NCBI GenBank assembly: GCA_015068705.1
Contig: SVJZ01000003.1
Coordinates: 88,641-152,640 of the forward strand
Direction of reading: 5' to 3'
Length of the DNA stretch: 64,000 bases
Source of the DNA: Oscillospiraceae bacterium
GTDB taxonomy: Bacteria; Bacillota; Clostridia; UMGS1810
Part shown: positions 17,720-26,353 of the stretch, piece by piece
Layout: the number at the start of each line of letters is the position of its first letter
Numbering within the stretch: position 1 is the first letter of the stretch
Translations under genes and position numbers: made by a program
The notes under the pieces: generated by a model
Told to the model about the DNA's origin: nothing
Database searches by the model: none
Seen by the model: the letters and a program-made list of their open reading frames with translations, nothing else

Positions 17720-18289
17720 ATGAACAATACCATAAAACAGTTGGACGAGCATGTACTGGGAAACATTGTGCGTGCACAGATTACCCGTGAGTGCGAGGGT
17801 GGAGAAAGCTATGTGTTTGAAACGGCATCCGAGGCAGGGATTACCCCTTATATGAGTGAGGGCGAGGAGAAAATTCACCGTGTGAAAAATCAGATTTTAG
17901 GCAGCATCCGTACCGAGGATATTGTGCTGGGTTATGACATCAAGCTGGTAAACAACACATTTTCTCCCGAATTGCTTGCACTGGTGGACGGCGGTGTGGT
18001 GACCAAGGATGAAGCGGACAATTTTGTAAAATACGAAGCACCCGAGGCAGGGGTGGCGTTGGAGAGGGAAAACCTGACGGTTACCCTGTATGCGCAGGAG
18101 GTGGACTGTGACGGCGGTGCGTTGGGATATTATAAATTTTCCTTCCTGCACGCAAAGGGTAAGCCGGTGGAATATTCCTTGAAGGACGGGGAGTTTTACA
18201 TTCCGGAGATGACCCTGCGTTCCCGTGCAAAACGAGGCGAACGACCCGTGACGGTGGAGCTGTTGGATGAACTTCCGGCATTGTCCTGA
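17720..18289 (+). CDS. Probable major tail (tube) protein
   Basis: A 189-residue protein preceded by AAGGAGG. It is rich in beta-type segments (VLGYDIKLVNNTFSPELLALVDGG, seen as LGYDIKLVNNTF and LLALVDGGVV), a pattern found in tail tube proteins of Gram-positive siphophages. It lies directly before the tail assembly chaperone gene, as tail tube genes do. No signal peptide or membrane segment. Confidence 0.72.
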   Translation: MNNTIKQLDEHVLGNIVRAQITRECEGGESYVFETASEAGITPYMSEGEEKIHRVKNQILGSIRTEDIVLGYDIKLVNNTFSPELLALVDGGVVTKDEADNFVKYEAPEAGVALERENLTVTLYAQEVDCDGGALGYYKFSFLHAKGKPVEYSLKDGEFYIPEMTLRSRAKRGERPVTVELLDELPALS

Positions 18290-18307
18290 TGAAGGAGGGG
18301 TTGCCGG

Positions 18308-18697
18308 ATGAATCGGGTAAAGACGGTAATTTCTGCATTTGACGGGTGCGGAGAAATGGAGGTAACCCTCAGGCGTCCGAGTGTTTTGTCCATGGCCCGG
18401 GCAGGGAAAATTCCAAATCCGCTTTTGGGCGCGGTGGCGAAACTATTTGATTTTGCAGGGGCAGGAGCGAGCGAGCCGAGTCTTTCGGAGATTGGCGAAA
18501 CGGTGCATGTGATTGCGCAGGAGGCGTTGGTTGAACCGGCTTACGAGCAGGTGAAGGAAGCACTTACCGATTGCCAGCTAATGGAGATTTATCATTTTGT
18601 CAAAGGAGGTACGGCCGCTCTGGCCTGCTTTCGTCGGCTCGGAAAACTTTTTTCGGGTACTGCAGGTGTGCGAGCAGACCGGCAGGGCGATGAGTGA
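18308..18697 (+). CDS. Tail assembly chaperone (gpG-like)
   Basis: A 129-residue protein between the tail tube and the tape measure gene, the standard place of the chaperone that loads the tape measure. It starts at ATG 18308 after AAGGAGGGG. The next reading frame (+1) is open from 18597, overlapping its last 100 bases, which is the layout that allows a frameshifted long form, as in lambda gpG-gpGT. The slippery stretch CTTTTTTC at 18647-18654 lies in the overlap. Confidence 0.7.
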   Translation: MNRVKTVISAFDGCGEMEVTLRRPSVLSMARAGKIPNPLLGAVAKLFDFAGAGASEPSLSEIGETVHVIAQEALVEPAYEQVKEALTDCQLMEIYHFVKGGTAALACFRRLGKLFSGTAGVRADRQGDE

Positions 18698-18842
18698 AAT
18701 ACTGGGGCTTGATGACGGATATACAGCGTTTTGCTTGGACGAGGCGGCGGTATTTGCCAGAATGCGTTTAAAATCCGGGGACAGACCTGTGTGCAGGCAG
18801 GGGGCGCGGTCGTTTGCTGCATGGCTGGAAGGAGGCAGGTGA
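18690..18842 (+). CDS. Second tail chaperone frame (gpT-like), possibly made by frameshifting
   Basis: From ATG 18690 this gives 50 residues (MSEILGLDDGYTAFCLDEAAVFARM...), overlapping the previous stop. The same frame is open back to 18597 and the upstream residues (ENFFRVLQVCEQTGRA) look as protein-like as the rest, so the natural product may be a fusion made by ribosomal frameshifting. DDGYTAFCLDEA is a pattern I associate with small ORFs preceding tape measure genes. It ends 3 bases before the tape measure start. Confidence 0.6.
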   Translation: MSEILGLDDGYTAFCLDEAAVFARMRLKSGDRPVCRQGARSFAAWLEGGR

Positions 18843-18845
18843 GAT

Positions 18846-20567
18846 ATGGGCAGAGATAATTTGAAATTCAAAAAAGAATATGATATATTTTCCTACCAAG
18901 TGAAAAGCGGTCAGGTGAGCACGGCGGAGCAGATTTCCTGGTGGAATGATGCGGCAAAACGCTATGCGTATGACATGGACGTGGTGAGAGAGGCAGGGAT
19001 TGCGGTGTATGAGCTGAACAAAAAGCTTGCCGCACAGACCCAGAAAGCCAATGCCAAAGCGCAAAAGCAAGCCGAACAGGCGAGAAAACAAGCCGAGCGG
19101 GAGAGAAAAGAACGCATCAAGGCGCATGACGAGGAGATTGCCCGAAAGGAGGATGCCGACAAGAGATGGAATGAGTATCAGCTGGCATCCGGTCAGATGT
19201 CGGAAAAAGAATTTGCCGGAAATTTGAAAGCGCGTGCCGACCGTTACCGCGCATATGCCGAGGACCTTGTCCATCTGAAGGAGGCAACCAAGGAGGAACG
19301 GTTGGAGCTGGAAAACAAGTACATTGCCAAAGCAGAAGAGCTGGAAACAGAACATGCAAAGCGGATTCAGGCACTGCGGAAAGAGGCAGCAGAGATACGC
19401 AATATGGGGTCGCTGGAGTATGTGACAGAGCGCGCCTATCAGGATGACTGGCGACAGTTTGGCGATACGCCGCAGGCGGCATTTGAACGGTTTTCGGCAA
19501 ACAACCGCGCCGACATGGAGGCAGGGTTGATTGATGAGCAGGAGTATGCGAAACGGGTGGAAACATTCGGGCAGAAGATGTATCGGGACAGAATCACTGC
19601 GTCAAACATCTGGCTCAAGCAGGAACAACTCAACAACCGCATTACGGCAGACGAATATGTGGACGGGTTGGAACGGATGCTGGAATATACCCGTGAATAT
19701 TATGCTGCCGGTATGATTGGTGCGGAGGAGTACGCCCAAGGTGTGCTGGACATTGAGGAGCAGATCTTTGCCAAGCGAAAGGAACAGCACCGGCAATATC
19801 TTGCCGAAATCAAGGAACGCAAGGATGCGGTGGATGAGTCGGCACGGACGGAAATCGAGGCGTTGGAAAAGCAGTATGAAAGAAAGCGTTCTGCCAAAGA
19901 AGATGAACAGTTGGAAGAGGAACTGAGTGAACTTCGGGCACAGGAAAGGCTTTATAAAAATGCCCAGACCCGTGAGGGAAAGGAACGTCTGGAGGACATC
20001 CGTGCCGAAATAGGCGACATTACCGAACGGTTGGAGGACAACGCGGCAAAGGCACAACTGGAATCCAGGAAGGATCAGATTCTTGCCTCTGCCGAGGCGG
20101 AAAAGGGATATCTGGAAGCACTTAGCGAACAAAAGGCGCAGGAACTGGGGCTGATTTACGCAAATGGCACCTACCTTGCCATGCAGGATGTGCAGACGGC
20201 ATTTTCTGAGGCGGCGCAGGTGCAAAGCACATTTGCCAAAGAAAGTACCGACAAGATGCGCACCTACCAGACGGGGCTGGGAAATATGCTTCTGTCTGCC
20301 AACCAGGCGGTGGCGGATGCGGTACTGGAGCAGTTTTCCATCTTTTCCCAATCCCTTTCTGCCATGCGTGCACAGATTGCGGCAGACCTTACCGCCATAA
20401 ACGGGATGCAGATGGGGCAATATGGTGCAAAGACGGTGGACAACCGCACCAGCACCAGTATTACCATCAACGATTACGGAACAAAACGCATCAGCGGAAT
20501 TTCGGGTGCACAGGAGCTATACGGGGCGGCAATTTCTGCGCTCATGGCGAAGGGGGTGAAGTGGTAG
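18846..20567 (+). CDS. Coiled-coil tape-measure-like tail protein
   Basis: A 573-residue protein in the tape measure position. It is dominated by charged coiled coil (Lys/Glu/Arg/Ala-rich from residue 50 to 450, for example AEQARKQAERERKERIKAHDEE). The C-terminal 120 residues are less charged (SIFSQSLSAMRAQIAADLTA). No long hydrophobic membrane segment and no lytic domain are seen, unlike many tape measures. At the usual ruler of about 0.15 nm per residue the tail would be near 85 nm. The start follows GGCAGGTGAGAT. Confidence 0.75.
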   Translation: MGRDNLKFKKEYDIFSYQVKSGQVSTAEQISWWNDAAKRYAYDMDVVREAGIAVYELNKKLAAQTQKANAKAQKQAEQARKQAERERKERIKAHDEEIARKEDADKRWNEYQLASGQMSEKEFAGNLKARADRYRAYAEDLVHLKEATKEERLELENKYIAKAEELETEHAKRIQALRKEAAEIRNMGSLEYVTERAYQDDWRQFGDTPQAAFERFSANNRADMEAGLIDEQEYAKRVETFGQKMYRDRITASNIWLKQEQLNNRITADEYVDGLERMLEYTREYYAAGMIGAEEYAQGVLDIEEQIFAKRKEQHRQYLAEIKERKDAVDESARTEIEALEKQYERKRSAKEDEQLEEELSELRAQERLYKNAQTREGKERLEDIRAEIGDITERLEDNAAKAQLESRKDQILASAEAEKGYLEALSEQKAQELGLIYANGTYLAMQDVQTAFSEAAQVQSTFAKESTDKMRTYQTGLGNMLLSANQAVADAVLEQFSIFSQSLSAMRAQIAADLTAINGMQMGQYGAKTVDNRTSTSITINDYGTKRISGISGAQELYGAAISALMAKGVKW

Positions 20568-21323
20568 GTGGATTGGAATTCATTTACCTTTGCAGGAAAG
20601 CACAGTCTGGATGATATGGGGTTGTATACCCTTTTGACCACCCAATCGCTGTTTGCAGAGCCAAAACGCACCGCTGCCGAATGGTACGGGATGGACGGCG
20701 AGAGGGATTACAGCACCCACAATCCGCAGGAGAGGTTGTTTTTTAAGCCACGTCTAATTGGATATGAGTGCCATTTTGCCGCAGACAGTACCGAGGAGTT
20801 TTATGAAAAGGCGCGCCGGATTGGATTGTGGCTTGCAACGGCCGGCAAGGCAAAACTGATGCCGGATGGGGAGCCGGACATTTATTATATGGCGCAGGCG
20901 GTAAACCTGTATGCGCTGGACAATATTACCGGGATGAGCGGATCCTTTCCGTTGGTGTTTCGGTGTGACCCTTACCGCTACGAACGGCGTGAGGATTGTG
21001 CAGTATTGGAGGAAGGAACCGGAAAGAGGGAGATTTTGCTGGGGAACCGGGGATATCACGTGCCGCCGGTGATTACCATAACCGGAAGTGCGAAGGAGAT
21101 TACCCTGAAAAACGGCGAAAAGGAACTGGTGGTAGCAGAGGAAATTGACCGGGCAGAATTGGTGGTGGATTGCCAGAATATGACCGTGACAAAGGACGGC
21201 GTGGCAGTAAACCACAGTGCACGCGGCAGCTTTTTTGAACTTTCGCCGGGGGCAAACAGAATTTTGGTGGAAACGGCGGGGACGGTATCGGCGCAGGTGC
21301 GCTGGCGCACCCGTTATGTATAA
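20568..21323 (+). CDS. Distal tail protein (Dit-like)
   Basis: A 251-residue protein with a GTG start immediately after the previous stop, preceded by GAAGGGGGTGAAG. The N-terminal part (SFTFAGKHSLDDMGL) and mid part (GMSGSFPLVFRCDPYRYERRED) match the siphophage distal tail family that forms the hexameric hub at the tail end. The C-terminal beta-rich region (from about 155) would be the galectin-like domain. Confidence 0.85.
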   Translation: MDWNSFTFAGKHSLDDMGLYTLLTTQSLFAEPKRTAAEWYGMDGERDYSTHNPQERLFFKPRLIGYECHFAADSTEEFYEKARRIGLWLATAGKAKLMPDGEPDIYYMAQAVNLYALDNITGMSGSFPLVFRCDPYRYERREDCAVLEEGTGKREILLGNRGYHVPPVITITGSAKEITLKNGEKELVVAEEIDRAELVVDCQNMTVTKDGVAVNHSARGSFFELSPGANRILVETAGTVSAQVRWRTRYV

Positions 21324-21332
21324 GGAGAAACG

Positions 21333-23381
21333 ATGGAACTGATGATATTATATCCGGCAGGGACGACGGATTTTACCACCCTTGGTGCAGGGGTGCTGAC
21401 CGATGTGCAGGAGGTTTGCATCAAAGAGGTGCTCAACGGCGGACACACGCTGACATTTTCTATCGGACGGGACAGCGCATTGTATCCGCAGATGGTGTAT
21501 GATGCCTATATCAAGGCGGAGGGGCAGCTATTTCGTATCCGCTCGGTGGAGGAAGGACGGGGCGGTGACGGTGCGCCGTTTGCACATATTTCGTGTGTGC
21601 ATGTGTGGTATGAGGCGGCAGATTGCAAGTATATTCCTCATTTGTGCACACCGTCGGGGGAAATCGAGGTGGACGGATGGATCGGACAGACGCCCGAAGA
21701 GATGTTGCGTCAGGCGTTTGACGGGACACAATTTGTGGTGGGGGATGTGGAAATTACCAAGCCGACCGACTTATTCGGGACAAAAACCAACCCTGCCGCG
21801 GTGATGAACCAACTGATTGAGCAGGTGGGCGGAGAACGGGAGTGCGACAATTACACCCTGCACCTGCGAAAGAAAAGGGGGAGTCGCACCGAACGGGTGA
21901 TTCGTTATGGCAGGGACACACAAAGCATTACCCGTTCGGTGGATGATGCCGCCCTGATTACGCGCCTCTACCCTTACGGGCAGGACGATCTGGATATTTC
22001 ATCGGTGAATGGTGGGAAACCATATCTGGATAGTCCTCTGCAGGGTAATTACAGTTATATCAGATGCGGAAGCATGGATTTTCCTGAGGTGACCGACCCG
22101 AAGGAGTTGTATGAAAAAGGGTTGGAGCAGTGGAGCAATGCGGAAAGCGAGGGAATCGACCTGCCGCGTGTGAGTTATCGGCTGGGGGCGGGCGAGCTTT
22201 CGGGTGTGAAGATGGGGGACACGGTACGGGTGACCGATCAGGTGCTTGGTGCGGATGTGACCGCGCGGGTGGTGGAGATGGAGGTATATCCGTTTGAACC
22301 GGTGCGTGACAAGATTACCCTATCCAACTTTTCCCTGCCGCCGCGCAGTATCGCCGAGCGGGTGGCACAACAGGCGGCGCAGGTAAACCGGATGACCGAC
22401 CGGTCGGGTTGTGTGATGAGCCAATATCTGGACAATGTGAGAGGGAAGATGGTCAGTGAGGTGGGCGAACACACCGCCCGCAGGCTTACGGTACATCAGC
22501 TGGGGGATATCTGGGTGGACAACCCGGACAATCCCACCCGTGCTATGGTGATATCCGACGGCATTTTTGCGGTTGCCGACAGTAAAAAGGAAAACGGCGA
22601 CTGGGACTGGAGAACGGTGGGAACGGCAGAAGGGTTGATTGCAGATGCACTTCATGCTGACTGGATCAATGCCGGATTTATCAATACCGACAAAATTACC
22701 GTGCAAAGTACAGACGGCACGGCAAAACTGACGGGGAGCGAATTTTTGATTACCACCCCGGATGGATTTGAGGCACGGATGTCGGGGGAACGGGGGTTTG
22801 AATACATCTACTCCTACAAGGATGGTGTGCCCTATGATTATGTGCAGATAGACCACAGGGGTACCAGACGGTACTGGCACGGGGCGAGGATTCCCGAGGT
22901 GTATCAGTTTGCCAAGGGGGAAACGGTGTGCTATATGACCAATGACGGGTTGATGACCTACGGGGTGATTTACCTTCCGGGTGCGGCGTGGAAGGAAATT
23001 GCCAAAAAGTACAACCAGTTGATGGATGATGACAGTCGCAGCGAGGAGGAACGGCGGACGCTTTCCGAAAAGATGATTCAGGCGGTTGCCATACCCCAAC
23101 GGTTTGTGGGGGCGTCTGCCAGCTACAATATGGTTGTGGTGGCAAATCAGTTGGTCAGGAGAAGTATTGGCGAGGAACGTGTGATTGATCTGCTTGAAAC
23201 CGATGCGACGGGTACTGTTTACAAGGTTAACAATGACGGGGATACCGGAACGGTTTATTATGATGGCGCATTGCTCCGGTATTCCGGTTATGGCGGATAC
23301 AGGGTGGGGGAAGTTGCAACGGTGAACCACTGCGGTATTTATGCGGCGTATGATATTGCGGTGACCATGGATGTGGAATAA
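21333..23381 (+). CDS. Tail-associated hub protein (Tal / prophage tail protein)
   Basis: A 682-residue protein after Dit, the usual place of the tail-tip hub. The first 370 residues (LYPAGTTDFTTLGAGVL, GHTLTFSIGRDS, ISCVHVWYEAAD) match the hub family of Gram-positive phages. The C-terminal half includes RAMVISDGIFAVADSKKENGDWDW-like segments (VISDGIFAVAD) seen in phage tail fibre linkers. No peptidase or glycosidase motif was recognised. The start follows TAAGGAGAAACG. Confidence 0.85.
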   Translation: MELMILYPAGTTDFTTLGAGVLTDVQEVCIKEVLNGGHTLTFSIGRDSALYPQMVYDAYIKAEGQLFRIRSVEEGRGGDGAPFAHISCVHVWYEAADCKYIPHLCTPSGEIEVDGWIGQTPEEMLRQAFDGTQFVVGDVEITKPTDLFGTKTNPAAVMNQLIEQVGGERECDNYTLHLRKKRGSRTERVIRYGRDTQSITRSVDDAALITRLYPYGQDDLDISSVNGGKPYLDSPLQGNYSYIRCGSMDFPEVTDPKELYEKGLEQWSNAESEGIDLPRVSYRLGAGELSGVKMGDTVRVTDQVLGADVTARVVEMEVYPFEPVRDKITLSNFSLPPRSIAERVAQQAAQVNRMTDRSGCVMSQYLDNVRGKMVSEVGEHTARRLTVHQLGDIWVDNPDNPTRAMVISDGIFAVADSKKENGDWDWRTVGTAEGLIADALHADWINAGFINTDKITVQSTDGTAKLTGSEFLITTPDGFEARMSGERGFEYIYSYKDGVPYDYVQIDHRGTRRYWHGARIPEVYQFAKGETVCYMTNDGLMTYGVIYLPGAAWKEIAKKYNQLMDDDSRSEEERRTLSEKMIQAVAIPQRFVGASASYNMVVVANQLVRRSIGEERVIDLLETDATGTVYKVNNDGDTGTVYYDGALLRYSGYGGYRVGEVATVNHCGIYAAYDIAVTMDVE

Positions 23382-23396
23382 AGGGGGGATTATAAA

Positions 23397-24911
23397 ATGG
23401 AAGAAATCAGAAAACACTATCGCCTGATTTGTGATGTGATGGCGAAAAAACCCGTGCGTACCGACATGGTGCTCTGGCAGGGTGACAGTGCGGCGTACCG
23501 GATGGAATTTGTGTTGCGGTGTGGCGGTGAGGCGTTTGTGGTGCCCGAGGGGACAACGGCGGCAGTGAGTTTTTTGCGCTGCGACGGAACCACCGCTTGC
23601 AAGCAGGCAGAAGTTTCGGGCAATACGGTGGTATATGAACCGGATTTACAGGATGTGTCCTGCCCCGGTGCGTGTATGGGTACGGTAGAACTGTACAACG
23701 GGGATACTCGTTTGACTTCGTGGGCGTTTTGGTTTGAGGTGGCACCTATGGTGGGCGATGGGGTGATTACCCCCACAAGCGATGAGGTTACCCTGGTGAC
23801 ACAGATGGTACAGGAACTTACCCAAACGGGAGATTATGCAAAAGAACAGGCAGAATATGCCAAGCAGCAGGGTAACTATGCGGCAAAAAGCATTGGCGAT
23901 ATGGAAAACCTTTCTACCGAGGACAAGGAAACCATGGTGGGAGCAATCAATGAGGTAAAAAATGCCTTTGACGGGATGCAATTGCTGCCACTTAAGGTGG
24001 AGAGCGTGATGGATATAAACTTCCTGTGCAATGAGGGATTGTATTATGTGCAGGAAGAGGTGGAGGGGGAAACCTGGCACTATTATGTGATGGTGGCAAG
24101 AATGTTCAGGGAAAACGAACAACAGTTTTTGCAGCTGAAATTATTTGACACGCCGGCTTCCCTTTGCAAGGACACCGACCAAACGGCAAAAATAATGTTC
24201 CGGTGGGGATACAGGAGGAGAACGGTGGAAGAACCGCGCCCGGGCGGACCTCCCGATCCAATTGTGGCAGAGGAATTTCGTTGGAATGATTGGCAAACCC
24301 TGGTAATGAGCACGGAGTTTGACCAGGTGGCAGATTTGCAAAAGTGGGACAAACGGGTGATGAAGGACCAGGAATTTAGCGGATATACCAAAATAAAGAA
24401 CGCGGATTTCCCCTACACCACTGAAGTGGGAATCAATGCATTTGCTGATTGCACCCGGTTGGAAACAGTATCGTTACCCAAAGCGACCACCATAAAAGGG
24501 TATGCATTTTACAACTGCAAGGCATTGCATACGGCAAATCTTCCCGAGGTGACAGAGATGGGGCAGGATGCGTTTGCCAATTGCCATGTGCTCCAAACGG
24601 CACAACTGCCCAAGTTGACTGCTGTTAACAAGCAGACATTTTATCATTGTTATAAATTGGAGAGGTTGGAACTGCCCAAGGTGACTCGGATCGGGAAAAA
24701 TGCATTCCGCTCGTGTACCGGCTTATATTATCTTATTTTAAGCGGCAATACGGTTTGTGCACTGGAAGATACCGAGGTATTTCACGAAACACCCATTGCA
24801 AAGGGGTGGGGATTTATCTATGTGCCGGACGAATTGGTGGAAAGCTACAAGGCGGACGAAAAGTGGTCGGTTTTTGCAGAAAGAATTTATCCAATGAGCG
24901 AGATGGCATAA
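23397..24911 (+). CDS. Baseplate/receptor-binding protein: BppU-like N-terminus and leucine-rich repeats
   Basis: A 504-residue last gene of the cassette. Residues 1-125 resemble the BppU baseplate N-terminal domain (DMVLWQGDSAAYRMEFVLR, then WFEVAP). Residues 145-190 carry the KEQAEYAKQQGNYA and NLSTEDKETMVGAINEV segments common in phage tail proteins. Residues about 335-460 hold about five BspA-type leucine-rich repeats of 23 residues (pattern AF..C..L....LP..T.I). The N-terminus would fix it to the tail and the repeats would bind the host surface. No holin or lysin follows. Confidence 0.85.
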   Translation: MEEIRKHYRLICDVMAKKPVRTDMVLWQGDSAAYRMEFVLRCGGEAFVVPEGTTAAVSFLRCDGTTACKQAEVSGNTVVYEPDLQDVSCPGACMGTVELYNGDTRLTSWAFWFEVAPMVGDGVITPTSDEVTLVTQMVQELTQTGDYAKEQAEYAKQQGNYAAKSIGDMENLSTEDKETMVGAINEVKNAFDGMQLLPLKVESVMDINFLCNEGLYYVQEEVEGETWHYYVMVARMFRENEQQFLQLKLFDTPASLCKDTDQTAKIMFRWGYRRRTVEEPRPGGPPDPIVAEEFRWNDWQTLVMSTEFDQVADLQKWDKRVMKDQEFSGYTKIKNADFPYTTEVGINAFADCTRLETVSLPKATTIKGYAFYNCKALHTANLPEVTEMGQDAFANCHVLQTAQLPKLTAVNKQTFYHCYKLERLELPKVTRIGKNAFRSCTGLYYLILSGNTVCALEDTEVFHETPIAKGWGFIYVPDELVESYKADEKWSVFAERIYPMSEMA

Positions 24912-24912
24912 C

Positions 24913-24973
24913 AAAAGAGCGACAAAGGAGATGCTTGCACAAATGTGCAGTCACCCTTTTTCGCTCTTTTTCT
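24913..24973 (+). terminator. Terminator closing the phage cassette
   Basis: AAAAGAGCGA (24913-24922) pairs with TCGCTCTTTT (24961-24970), with an inner hairpin TGCAC/GTGCA, followed by T-rich sequence. The phage operon therefore ends with the receptor-binding gene. Confidence 0.8.
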
Positions 24974-24997
24974 TGTTTCTTCCTTTATATATAGCAA

Positions 24998-25162
24998 TTA
25001 TTTTCGCGCACATCCGATGGCTACCGCTGCAACTGCTGCCATGGCAAAACCTGCCGCGGCAAGCGCAATCATGCCGAGGGTGTTTTTTTGTTGCACCGGG
25101 GTGGGCTTTTTGCGTGCTTTTGTCTTGACACGGTAGTGAATCTGAGGGGTATTGGTGTTCAT
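24998..25162 (-). CDS. Small single-span membrane protein
   Basis: A 54-residue product from ATG 25162, chosen for its GGGAGGCGATCAC site (the frame is open further upstream without one). The N-terminal 28 residues are basic (RVKTKARKKPTPVQQK); residues 29-51 are a hydrophobic, Ala-rich span (LGMIALAAAGFAMAAVAAVAIG) close to the end. Family and function unknown. It sits between the phage region and the rpmG operon and faces away from the latter. Confidence 0.6.
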   Translation of the reverse strand: MNTNTPQIHYRVKTKARKKPTPVQQKNTLGMIALAAAGFAMAAVAAVAIGCARK

Positions 25163-25198
25163 GTGATCGCCTCCCGAAAAATTTTTTTCATTTTCCTC

Positions 25199-25227
25199 TT
25201 GACAATTAGTTTGGCTTGTGGTATAGT
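25199..25227 (+). promoter_or_regulatory. Promoter for rpmG-secE-nusG-rplK-rplA
   Basis: TTGACA at 25199-25204, 17-base spacer, TATAGT at 25222-25227; the rpmG start is 82 bases downstream. Confidence 0.85.
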
Positions 25228-25308
25228 TTTTATACTGAGTGAGGACTCTTTTTTTTTGCACAAAAAATGAAAAGAGTTTTGGTAAAGATATCAAGGAGGA
25301 CGAGTAAC

Positions 25309-25458
25309 ATGAGAACCAGAATTACATTGGCATGCAGTCAGTGCAAGCAGAGAAATTACAACACCATGAAAAACAAAAAGAACGACCCTGATCGGTTGGA
25401 GATGAAAAAATACTGCCGTTTCTGCAGAGAGCACACCCTGCACAAAGAAACGAAATAA
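25309..25458 (+). CDS. rpmG: Ribosomal protein L33
   Basis: A 49-residue large-subunit protein starting [12 protein letters not shown], with start ATG 25309 after AAGGAGG. Four cysteines in two pairs (CSQC and CRFC) show the zinc-binding form. Followed by secE and nusG, the standard order. Confidence 0.95.
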   Translation: MRTRITLACSQCKQRNYNTMKNKKNDPDRLEMKKYCRFCREHTLHKETK

Positions 25459-25476
25459 GAAAGGACTGTTGTAACC

Positions 25477-25698
25477 ATGGCTGAAGCAGCAGAAAAGAAA
25501 AGCAGAAATCCGTTCCGCTCCATGGCGAAATTTTTCCGCGAACTCAAATCCGAGATGAAAAAGGTGGTTTGGCCCAACCGCAAGCAGGTTATAAACAACA
25601 CCCTGATTGTGTTGGCCGTTACTGTAATCATCGGCGCATTCATCTGGATTCTGGACGCAATCTTCCAGTACGGTCTGTTCCAGTTTATTACCAGATAA
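25477..25698 (+). CDS. secE: Preprotein translocase subunit SecE
   Basis: A 73-residue single-span membrane subunit of the SecYEG channel. The conserved amphipathic segment FFRELKSEMKKVVWPNRKQ precedes the C-terminal membrane helix (residues about 42-62). Typical short Gram-positive form, between rpmG and nusG. Confidence 0.95.
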   Translation: MAEAAEKKSRNPFRSMAKFFRELKSEMKKVVWPNRKQVINNTLIVLAVTVIIGAFIWILDAIFQYGLFQFITR

Positions 25699-25735
25699 AC
25701 GGAATTTGGCGTAAAGGAGGCCGGAGAGCGCAATT

Positions 25736-26254
25736 ATGGGAAATAATGCAAAATGGTATGTTGTGCATACCTATAGCGGCTATGAAAACAAGGTAAAAAC
25801 CAACCTGGAAAAAATTATTGAAAACCGCCATCTGGAGGATTTTATTCTGGATGTTCGTGTTCCCACCGAAGAGGTGGTTGAAACCAAAGGTGACGAGCGT
25901 AAGACGGTAACCCGCAAGGTGTTTCCCGGTTATGTACTCATTAAGATGGTAATGACCGATGACACGTGGTATGTGATCCGTAACACCACCGGTGTGACCG
26001 GCTTTGTAGGTCCCGGCTCCAAGCCGGTTGCCCTGACCGAGGAAGAGGTTGAGGCACTGGGCATGGAGGTTCGTGAGCTTAACGTTACCTATGCGGTTGG
26101 CGATAATGTAAGGGTAATTGACGGACCGTTTGTTGACCAGATTGGTCTGGTGGAGGAGATTAATGAATCCGCCCGCAAGGTCAAGGTTGCTCTGGTTATG
26201 TTTGGCCGCACCACATCATTGGAATTGGACATGCATCATGTAGAGTCCATCTAA
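25736..26254 (+). CDS. nusG: Transcription antitermination/pausing factor NusG
   Basis: A 172-residue RNA-polymerase-binding elongation factor. The NGN domain (residues 1-115) starts with KWYVVHTYSGYENKVK and includes FPGYVLIKM and GVTGFVG; the C-terminal KOW domain has GDNVRVIDGPF. Located between secE and rplK as is usual. Start follows AAAGGAGG. Confidence 0.97.
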   Translation: MGNNAKWYVVHTYSGYENKVKTNLEKIIENRHLEDFILDVRVPTEEVVETKGDERKTVTRKVFPGYVLIKMVMTDDTWYVIRNTTGVTGFVGPGSKPVALTEEEVEALGMEVRELNVTYAVGDNVRVIDGPFVDQIGLVEEINESARKVKVALVMFGRTTSLELDMHHVESI

Positions 26255-26260
26255 AAGTAG

Positions 26261-26317
26261 TATAATAGCGGTTTGTAACCGTTTATTATAGTGGGAGGAA
26301 GCGCAAAGGGCGTTTCC
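26261..26317 (+). other. Structured leader ahead of rplK
   Basis: Two stems in the 99-base gap: TATAATA..CGGTT/AACCG..TATTATA (26261-26290) and GGAAGCGC/GCGTTTCC (about 26297-26317, one G-U pair), flanked by GTGG and CCAC. Neither has a T tract. It may be a ribosomal-protein binding site or an RNA processing site; this is inference. Confidence 0.45.
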
Positions 26318-26353
26318 GCCATACCACATTGAAAGTCGAGGAGGTGTTTGTAA

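Noticed and set aside
24912..25308. Attachment site at the right end of the phage cassette
   Set aside because: No tRNA gene or direct repeat matching the left border was found by eye.
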